Part shown: positions 58,811 to 64,000 of the stretch, in pieces
Numbering within the stretch: position 1 is the stretch's first letter
Layout: the number at the start of each line of letters is the position of its first letter
Source of the DNA: JBAWWY01 sp037144355
GTDB lineage: Bacteria; Bacillota; Clostridia; Peptostreptococcales; Anaerovoracaceae
Assembly: GCA_037144355.1 (NCBI GenBank)
Contig: JBAWWY010000001.1
Location: 186,001-250,000, forward strand
DNA length: 64,000 nt
Reading direction: 5' to 3'
Notes under the pieces: model-generated
The model's input: only the letters and a program-made list of their open reading frames with translations
What the model was told of the DNA's origin: nothing
The model's database searches: none
Made by a program: the position numbers and the translations under genes

Positions 58811-59548
58811 TCAATCCTTCAAAATTCTTTCCAATATTTTATGCTCTTTCTTTGTGAGAAACTTGTCCAGTGACAGATATTTCTCAAAAAGATCCGGTCT
58901 CCTTTTTTTTGTAATCAATAGTGATTGCTCGAATTTCCATAGCTGTATGTTTTCATGGTTTCCAGATATTAATACTTCAGGAACATCCAACCCAGAGTAT
59001 TCCCTTGGCTTCGTATATTGGGGATATTCCAATAGCCCTGAGTATATAGATTCCTCAAGGTGCGATTCATTGCTGCCCAAAACTCCTGGTATCATCCTTG
59101 CCACCGAGTCAATAAGTATCATTGCTGGGATTTCTCCACCTGTAAGAATGTAATCTCCAACAGATATCTCTTCGATGTCCCAATGTTCTATAATTCTTTC
59201 ATCAATGCCTTCATAGTGCCCACATAATAAAATTATCTCTTTCATCAACGATAGTTCAGTCACCTTTTCCTGGTCTAGGATCTTGCCTTTTGGAGATAAA
59301 TATATTATCCTCTTGCCCTTTGCATTGATACTGTCCAAGGCGCAGAAAAATGGTTCAGCCTTCATAACCATTCCAGCCCCGCCACCAAATGGAGAATCAT
59401 CGACTTTATTATGTTTATCATTGGAAAAATCCCTTATATTTACCAGGTTGATTTCCAATATGCCGCTTTTGTTTGCTCTGCCAATAATGCTTTCCTGAGT
59501 GACGGATGAGAACATTTCTGGGAATATGGTTAAAACATCAATCTTCAT
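58811..59548 (-). CDS. trmD: tRNA (guanine37-N1)-methyltransferase
   Basis: A 245-residue SPOUT enzyme that makes m1G37 next to the anticodon and prevents frameshifting. The deep trefoil knot and SAM site are in LLCGHYEGIDERIIEHWDIEEISVGDYILTGGE. The conserved start DVLTIFPEMF and the catalytic-Asp segment DDSPFGGGAGMVMK are present. It follows rimM by 16 nt. The usual downstream rplS gene is not here. Confidence 0.97.
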   Translation of the reverse strand: MKIDVLTIFPEMFSSVTQESIIGRANKSGILEINLVNIRDFSNDKHNKVDDSPFGGGAGMVMKAEPFFCALDSINAKGKRIIYLSPKGKILDQEKVTELSLMKEIILLCGHYEGIDERIIEHWDIEEISVGDYILTGGEIPAMILIDSVARMIPGVLGSNESHLEESIYSGLLEYPQYTKPREYSGLDVPEVLISGNHENIQLWKFEQSLLITKKRRPDLFEKYLSLDKFLTKKEHKILERILKD

Positions 59549-59564
59549 AATAAAAATACACCTT

Positions 59565-60059
59565 TTAAATCAGCCCTTCTATGAGCCTTACAATCATTTT
59601 TCTGTTTTTTACATCAACATTTATTATAAACTCTTCAACGGCAGGAAGCAAAAATGTATTTCCATCGGCTTTCTGAATTTCATATAAATCCTGACTTTTA
59701 TTTTGAATCACATTTAAAACTTTCCCCAGGTTTTTATCATCCTCGTCAAAAACATCTATTCCTATTAAATCAAAAATATAATATGTTCCTTCCGACAATG
59801 TTTTTGCTTCTTTTTTATCTATGAAAATATATTTACCTCTAAACGTTTCTGAAGTATTTCTATCATTTATTCCCTCTAATTTCAATACAACTATATTATC
59901 ATTCTTGTATCTGACTTTTTCAATTTTATAAATATTGTCGTCGATTATTATCTCTTTAAGCTCATCATACCTATTTGCGTTATCCGTATATGGGTATACC
60001 TTGAGCTCTCCTTTAATTCCAACCACGCTTACTATTTGTCCAAGTTTTAAATATTCCAT
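59565..60059 (-). CDS. rimM: Ribosome maturation factor RimM
   Basis: A 164-residue 30S head assembly factor that binds S19. It has an N-terminal RimM barrel (LKLGQIVSVVGIKGELKVYPYTD) and a C-terminal PRC barrel (YYIFDLIGIDVFDEDDKNLGKVLNV; TFLLPAVEEFIINVDVKNRKMIV). Length is normal. Part of rpsP-khpA-rimM-trmD. Confidence 0.95.
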   Translation of the reverse strand: MEYLKLGQIVSVVGIKGELKVYPYTDNANRYDELKEIIIDDNIYKIEKVRYKNDNIVVLKLEGINDRNTSETFRGKYIFIDKKEAKTLSEGTYYIFDLIGIDVFDEDDKNLGKVLNVIQNKSQDLYEIQKADGNTFLLPAVEEFIINVDVKNRKMIVRLIEGLI

Positions 60060-60126
60060 ATTTATCCTTATCTATACAGAAACGCCCACTTCAATTTTAT
60101 TGATTAAAGTGAACGTCCATATTAAA

Positions 60127-60357
60127 TTATTGTATTATTTCTACAATTACTCGTTTGTTGTCTCTAGTCGCTGCGGCTTTAACCACAGTCCTGATAGCTT
60201 TTGCAATTCTTCCCTGTTTTCCAATAACTTTACCCATGTCTTCCTGGGCTACCTTAAGCTCGAGAATTATAGTATCATTGGAAAATGTTTCGTTTACAAT
60301 AACGGCATCAGGGTTGTCAACAAGTGCTTTAGCAATTGCTGTGACCAATTCCTTCAT
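60127..60357 (-). CDS. khpA: KH domain RNA-binding protein KhpA
   Basis: A 76-residue single KH domain (YlqC). The GxxG loop reads VIGKQGRIAKAIRTVVKAA near residue 40. In Gram-positives KhpA pairs with KhpB/Jag and affects cell division and small-RNA binding. GGAG precedes the ATG. It lies 18 nt after rpsP. Confidence 0.95.
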   Translation of the reverse strand: MKELVTAIAKALVDNPDAVIVNETFSNDTIILELKVAQEDMGKVIGKQGRIAKAIRTVVKAAATRDNKRVIVEIIQ

Positions 60358-60374
60358 AAGAAAACACTCCTCAA

Positions 60375-60617
60375 TTAAATGATTCCTGCTTTTTTTAACA
60401 GGCTCTTCACAGTATCAGTTGGCTGAGCACCATTAGAAATCCAAAGTTTTGCTTTTTCTGGATCAATTTTTACATCTGCAGGATTTGTTAAAGGATTATA
60501 ATAACCAATTTCCTCAATAAACTTTCCATCTCTTGGGGAACGTGAATCCGCAACAATTATTCTGTAAAATGGTTTTTTATTAGCACCCATTCTTTTAAGT
60601 CTTATTTTTACTGACAT
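60375..60617 (-). CDS. rpsP: 30S ribosomal protein S16
   Basis: An 80-residue S16. The start MSVKIRLKRMGANKKPFYRIIVADSRSPRDGKFIEEIGYYNP is essentially the family consensus, and the C-terminus ends after the AQPTDTVKSLLKKAG motif. AGGAGGTG precedes the ATG. It lies 83 nt after ffh. Confidence 0.97.
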   Translation of the reverse strand: MSVKIRLKRMGANKKPFYRIIVADSRSPRDGKFIEEIGYYNPLTNPADVKIDPEKAKLWISNGAQPTDTVKSLLKKAGII

Positions 60618-60699
60618 TTTTTCACCTCCTATACATTAATTATTTCTATATATCTTGTTGAATCTATGTTAAATCCATCAATATCTGGATTTAATACCT

Positions 60700-62031
60700 T
60701 TACATGCCTCTAAACAACTTGTTTCTCTGATGTTTTGGAGCCTGGGTAAATTGTTTCATCATTTTCTTAGCTTCCTCATATTTCTTGATTAGATTATTAA
60801 CCTTGCTGACCGGCATGCCGGATCCCATGGCAATCCTCTTTCTTCTGTTTCCATTCAATAAACCCGGAGTTTTTCTCTCTTCGTTGGTCATGGACTGTAT
60901 TATTGCCTCCATATGAATAAATTCTTTTTCATCAATGTTGGCATCCCTGATGGCCTTGCTGTTCATCCCAGGCATCATGTCCATCATTTTTGCGATCCCG
61001 CCCATCTTTTTGATTTGGCCAAGTTGATCAAGAAAATCTTCAAGTGTAAATTCATTCTTCCTAACTTTTTTTTCTAGTTCGGCGGCTTTTTTTTCATCGA
61101 AGCTTTCTTGCGCTTTCTCAATCAAACTGAGCATATCACCCATACCGAGTATTCTTGAAGCCATCCTCTCTGGATGAAAAGCCTCTAATGCATCTAATTT
61201 TTCACCAATACCTATAAACTTTATTGGTTTTCCGGTTACGGCTTTGACTGAAAGAGCAGCTCCTCCTCTAGAATCGCCGTCAAGCTTTGTCATTATTATA
61301 CCGTCTATTCCAAGCTTTTCATTGAATCCTTCTGCTGCATTGACAGCATCCTGACCCGTAAGTGCATCAACAACCATTAATATTTCTTGTGGCTTGGTTT
61401 TTTTCTTTATTCTTACCAGCTCTTCCATGAGTTCATCATCGATATGGAGCCTTCCGGATGTATCAATGATCAGTACATCATACCCCTTCAACTCGGCATC
61501 TTTAATAGCCATTTCAGCTATCAATTCCGGCACTTTGCTTTCTCGCATGGTGAAGACTGGAACTCCAACTTTTTCTCCAACTATTTCCAACTGGTCAATA
61601 GCGGCCGGTCTATATACATCGCAGGCGGCCAACATTGGTTTTTTACCGTTCTTGAGCAGGTATCCCGCCAGTTTTCCACAAGTTGTTGTTTTTCCAGTTC
61701 CTTGAAGACCTACCATCAAATAAACAGTGAATCCCCTTGGTGAGAAAGTAAGTTTGCTGTTGGTTCCACCCATTAGTCCAACAAGTTCATCATTTACAAT
61801 CTTGATGATTTGTTGCCCAGGAGTTAAGCTTTCCAACACTTCTTTTCCCAGGGATTTTTCCTTTACTCTTTGTACAAAGTCTTTTACAACTTTGAAATTT
61901 ACATCGGCTTCAAGCAAGGCAAGCTTTACTTCCCTCATAGCCTCGTTTATATCAGGCTCGGAAATTATTCCCTTGCCTCTGAGTTTTTTAAATACTTCCT
62001 GTAATTTATCGGAAAGTCCTTCAAATGCCAT
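60700..62031 (-). CDS. ffh: Signal recognition particle protein Ffh
   Basis: A 443-residue SRP GTPase that binds signal sequences and SRP RNA. It has the N domain, the G domain (GLQGTGKTTTCGKLA about 107; RPAAIDQL; TKLDGDSRGGAAL) and the methionine-rich M domain (MGGIAKMMDMMPGM; GSGMPVSKVNNLIKKY). The G3 motif reads DTSGR, where the family normally has DTAGR. The start was moved to the ATG at 62031 (MAFEGLSDKLQ), which has GGAG 8 nt upstream. It follows ylxM, the conserved partner. Confidence 0.97.
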   Translation of the reverse strand: MAFEGLSDKLQEVFKKLRGKGIISEPDINEAMREVKLALLEADVNFKVVKDFVQRVKEKSLGKEVLESLTPGQQIIKIVNDELVGLMGGTNSKLTFSPRGFTVYLMVGLQGTGKTTTCGKLAGYLLKNGKKPMLAACDVYRPAAIDQLEIVGEKVGVPVFTMRESKVPELIAEMAIKDAELKGYDVLIIDTSGRLHIDDELMEELVRIKKKTKPQEILMVVDALTGQDAVNAAEGFNEKLGIDGIIMTKLDGDSRGGAALSVKAVTGKPIKFIGIGEKLDALEAFHPERMASRILGMGDMLSLIEKAQESFDEKKAAELEKKVRKNEFTLEDFLDQLGQIKKMGGIAKMMDMMPGMNSKAIRDANIDEKEFIHMEAIIQSMTNEERKTPGLLNGNRRKRIAMGSGMPVSKVNNLIKKYEEAKKMMKQFTQAPKHQRNKLFRGM

Positions 62032-62066
62032 TACATTTCTCCATTCAATCGCCAATTAATTGTTTC

Positions 62067-62420
62067 TTAATTGTTTATTTTAGCCATTTCAGATTTTATT
62101 TCCAAGATTATATCCTTGGCTTCCGGGCTTGTTTTTTCAATCAGGATTAATCCGGCTAATTTCTCGTCAAGTTCCCCGATGATTTTTTGATTTGATTCAA
62201 ATTTTTCAATCAATCCCAATGCTGCTTCATAATCGTGCATCATTATCTCAACCTTCTTCAGAGTGTCATGAACAGCTTGTCTGCTTATATGCATGTTCTC
62301 CGCTATTTCAGAAAGCGTCAGATTGTTTTCATAATATAATTCCATAAGGTTTCTTTGTTTTGGAGTTAGAAGTTTTCCATAAAAATCATATAGCATTCCT
62401 ATTTCGAATATTTTCTCCAC
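62067..62420 (-). CDS. ylxM: YlxM family SRP-associated helix-turn-helix protein
   Basis: A 117-residue UPF0122 protein encoded before ffh in Firmicutes. In streptococci its homologue stimulates SRP GTPases. The start segment EKIFEIGMLYDFYGKLLTPKQRNLMELYYENNLTLSEIAE and the HTH (MHISRQAVHDTLKK) are typical of a sigma-region-4-like fold. The start is a GTG at 62420, with GAGGTGG just upstream; the frame's seven extra codons begin almost at the predicted transcription start and are rejected. Confidence 0.94.
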   Translation of the reverse strand: MEKIFEIGMLYDFYGKLLTPKQRNLMELYYENNLTLSEIAENMHISRQAVHDTLKKVEIMMHDYEAALGLIEKFESNQKIIGELDEKLAGLILIEKTSPEAKDIILEIKSEMAKINN

Positions 62421-62448
62421 TTTTCCACCTCGACTAATCACTCGTTAG

Positions 62449-62478
62449 AAAATATCACAAAAGAGCCATATTTGTCAA
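62449..62478 (-). promoter_or_regulatory. Candidate promoter of ylxM-ffh
   Basis: On the minus strand a perfect TTGACA (62478 to 62473) and TATTTT (62454 to 62449) are 18 nt apart. Start near 62443, giving a 23-nt leader to the GTG. The promoter overlaps the arm of the hairpin described next. Confidence 0.5.
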
Positions 62479-62506
62479 GCATTTTCGCTTTACATAATTG
62501 GCTCTT
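62461..62506 (-). terminator. Long hairpin between sppA and ylxM, possible sppA terminator
   Basis: TGGCTCTT and AAGAGCCA form an 8-bp outer stem with an inner AAGC/GCTT stem. On the minus strand TTGTGATATTTT follows, a weak T tail. It lies about 57 nt after the sppA stop. Confidence 0.4.
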
Positions 62507-62562
62507 AATTTTTTAAATATTTGTTTTGAAATTACATACAAAAAATTATCTTCCGCTTCCAT

Positions 62563-63558
62563 TTACCAGGCGAAAATATATGATGCTTCCATTCCTTGCT
62601 TTTTATCCATTATTCTTAGAATATCCGATGCCTCGCTTTTGGGGACCAAATTGCCTGCTTTGGAAAACAGCATTCCCAACACTGAATTATTAACATATGT
62701 AATATCCAAAACCTTGCTATTCTGAAGATTATATGTAGATCTAATATCGTTTACAGCATCATCGAGGGTTCCAATTCTATCAATTAGTTTTAAATCTTTT
62801 GCCTGCTTGGCGGTATAAATCCTACCATCGGCGATTTTCCGAACTGTTTCAATATCCAATTTCCTTCCATCCGCTACAATTCCAATGAATTGCTCATAAG
62901 CTTCATCCACTAGGCTATGAAATATTGCAAGTTGTTCCGGTGGCATTGGTTTAGTATAATCCCCCATAGCCTTATTTTTACCGGATGTTATTGTAACCGA
63001 TTTGATGCCATATCTATCAAGCAACCCTGAAATATCATAAATCGTTCCTATGGTGACACCTATTGAGCCAGTCCATGTGTTTCTATTGGCTATAATCTTG
63101 TCACTGGCACATGAAATATAATACCCTCCCGATGCTGCCATTGATGCCATATATGAATATACCGGCCTTCCAGTTACCTTTTTATAATTTTCTATAGCAA
63201 GATAAAGTTCATCGCTTTCATATACACCACCACCAGGAGAGTCCACATATATTATCAAGCCAGTATTTTTATTGTCATTCTTCATCGATTTAATCTGATC
63301 TAATGTCCACTGATGCTGATATCCAATAGGCAATCCAAAATTATCAGTTTGGTTCTTCATAATTGTTCCTTCAATGTATAAGATTCCTATATAATCGCTT
63401 TTGGGAGAAATAAGATTGGGCTTTTCACCAAATTTTAAGAATTCTCCATTCCATCCAATTACAAACTTTATAAAGACCCCCACAATCATAATTACGATCA
63501 ATACCGTAACCCAAATGACAATATTTCTATTTTTTGTATTCTTGAATATATTTTCCAT
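62563..63558 (-). CDS. sppA: Signal peptide peptidase SppA
   Basis: A 331-residue membrane-anchored Ser/Lys protease of family S49 (short Gram-positive form) that degrades cleaved signal peptides. One N-terminal membrane helix (IVIWVTVLIVIMIVGVFIKFVI) is followed by the ClpP-like fold: GLIIYVDSPGGGVYESDELYLAI, MASMAASGGYYISCASDKI, the catalytic Ser in WTGSIGVTIG (about 165) and the Lys in TSGKNKAMGDY (about 193). GAGGTGG precedes the ATG. It is divergent from the flavoprotein gene. Confidence 0.95.
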   Translation of the reverse strand: MENIFKNTKNRNIVIWVTVLIVIMIVGVFIKFVIGWNGEFLKFGEKPNLISPKSDYIGILYIEGTIMKNQTDNFGLPIGYQHQWTLDQIKSMKNDNKNTGLIIYVDSPGGGVYESDELYLAIENYKKVTGRPVYSYMASMAASGGYYISCASDKIIANRNTWTGSIGVTIGTIYDISGLLDRYGIKSVTITSGKNKAMGDYTKPMPPEQLAIFHSLVDEAYEQFIGIVADGRKLDIETVRKIADGRIYTAKQAKDLKLIDRIGTLDDAVNDIRSTYNLQNSKVLDITYVNNSVLGMLFSKAGNLVPKSEASDILRIMDKKQGMEASYIFAW

Positions 63559-63882
63559 TTCCCACCTCTTGAATTATCAATTAAAACTACAATTCGAATT
63601 TAGCCCATATGCTTATTTATAGAACTCCATCTTGTAAACTTAAATTCATCCATAATATTAACAGATAAAATTATTTCTTGCAAACATATAGAAACCTATG
63701 CATGAATTATTATTCCTTTGTTTTGTTTGACTATCAAATTATATTTTTAAATATGTTCATTCTTCAAATTTTATTTTCACTAATTTGCAACTTTTTATGA
63801 TATAATTCAAATATATATTTGTGTTGTTATTAACAACGAATCATGTTAAATTGATTCACTAAATATTTAGATGGGGAAAAAT
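63559..63882 (+). promoter_or_regulatory. Divergent intergenic region with promoter and palindrome for the flavoprotein gene
   Basis: 324 nt without a coding frame. A perfect TATAAT is at 63801-63806, with no good -35 box 17 nt before it. A 15-nt palindrome, GTTGTTA-T-TAACAAC (63823-63837), lies about 10 nt after the predicted start of transcription, a position suited to an operator or a leader hairpin. The sppA promoter must lie in the left part but no convincing box was found. Confidence 0.45.
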
Positions 63883-64000
63883 ATGATTTATGATGTTGTT
63901 ATAATTGGGGCGGGTGCAGCAGGCCTGTTTTGTGGGGCCAACTATCCCAAGCAGGTCAAGGGATTGATTCTCGAAGCGAAAAGCACTCCTGCAAATAAAT
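63883..64000 (+). CDS. FAD-binding oxidoreductase, HI0933/BaiN-like, N-terminal part (cut by right edge)
   Basis: Only 39 residues are visible. The dinucleotide-binding motif VVIIGAGAAGLFCGA is at the start, followed by GLILEAKSTPANK, which resembles the HI0933/aminoacetone-oxidase-type family (second strand ending in an acidic residue, then a Pro/Lys turn). The ATG at 63883 is favoured over one at 63871 because GATGGGG then sits 7 nt upstream. The frame is open to the window edge. Reaction unknown. Confidence 0.75.
   Translation, partial: MIYDVVIIGAGAAGLFCGANYPKQVKGLILEAKSTPANK

Noticed and set aside
1..64000. CRISPR arrays, insertion sequences, prophage genes, tRNA or rRNA genes
   Set aside because: No regularly spaced repeats, transposase or integrase motifs, or cloverleaf sequences were seen by eye. 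The gene order is typical chromosomal core with uniform AT-rich composition.

Overview
The window is an AT-rich chromosomal segment of a low-GC Gram-positive bacterium. It most likely comes from a Clostridia or Tissierellia lineage. The evidence is a PolC-type replicative polymerase, the Firmicutes nusA-infB, rpsB-tsf and sepF-divIVA gene neighbourhoods, a formate-tetrahydrofolate ligase, a clostridial 2-hydroxyacyl-CoA dehydratase-activase-like protein, S-layer-anchored surface proteins, and an RNase P RNA that reads as the ancestral A type rather than the Bacillus B type. Almost every gene lies on the minus strand, so the text below follows transcription from high to low coordinates. I see no tRNA, rRNA, CRISPR array, transposase, prophage or integration site.

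Right part (about 64,000 to 44,400). At the edge, a divergent plus-strand flavoprotein fragment faces sppA. Then comes the SRP/ribosome/cell-division block: ylxM-ffh-rpsP-khpA-rimM-trmD, an HlyD-like adaptor, yggS-sepF-yggT-divIVA-lspA-rluD and a flavin reductase. A short plus-strand gene for a 49-residue zinc-ribbon protein, an alpha/beta hydrolase and a large SLH-anchored phosphodiester glycosidase follow. rqcH (plus) faces dapF, and yicC-gmk-rpoZ-coaBC closes the block.

Middle (about 44,400 to 20,800). This is the classic Firmicutes core: rpsB-tsf; pyrH-frr-(76-codon ORF)-uppS-cdsA-dxr-rseP-ispG-polC; rimP-nusA-ylxR-ylxQ-infB-rbfA-nrnA-truB-ribF; rpsO; pnp. Clear intrinsic terminators separate tsf from pyrH and polC from rimP. 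Structured leaders precede rpsB and probably rpsO.

Left part (about 20,800 to 1). An M16 peptidase, dut-dgt-dnaG-rpoD-trmK-nif3 and rnpB are followed by less conserved genes: a UPF0173 hydrolase, exoA, a small unassigned protein overlapping an SLH/transglutaminase-like protein, and a YkgJ-type cysteine-cluster protein. An operon of a double-ATPase activase, an ACT protein and a PFL/UPF0210 protein comes next, then yebC, a universal stress protein, a 6S RNA and the start of fhs.

Most of the window is ordinary housekeeping DNA, and no wholly new multi-gene system is evident. The points most worth a second look are: a roughly 110-residue hendecad-like charged tail on ribosomal protein S2; the overlapping gene pair of an unassigned cytosolic protein and an SLH/transglutaminase-like protein; the orphan activase operon; the Gin-like mini-protein; the PASTA-like ORF between frr and uppS; and several compact regulatory overlaps, including the rnpB promoter inside the nif3 stop codon and the ylxM promoter inside a hairpin. 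Many start codons were moved from the longest reading frame to an internal ATG, GTG or TTG with a better Shine-Dalgarno sequence.
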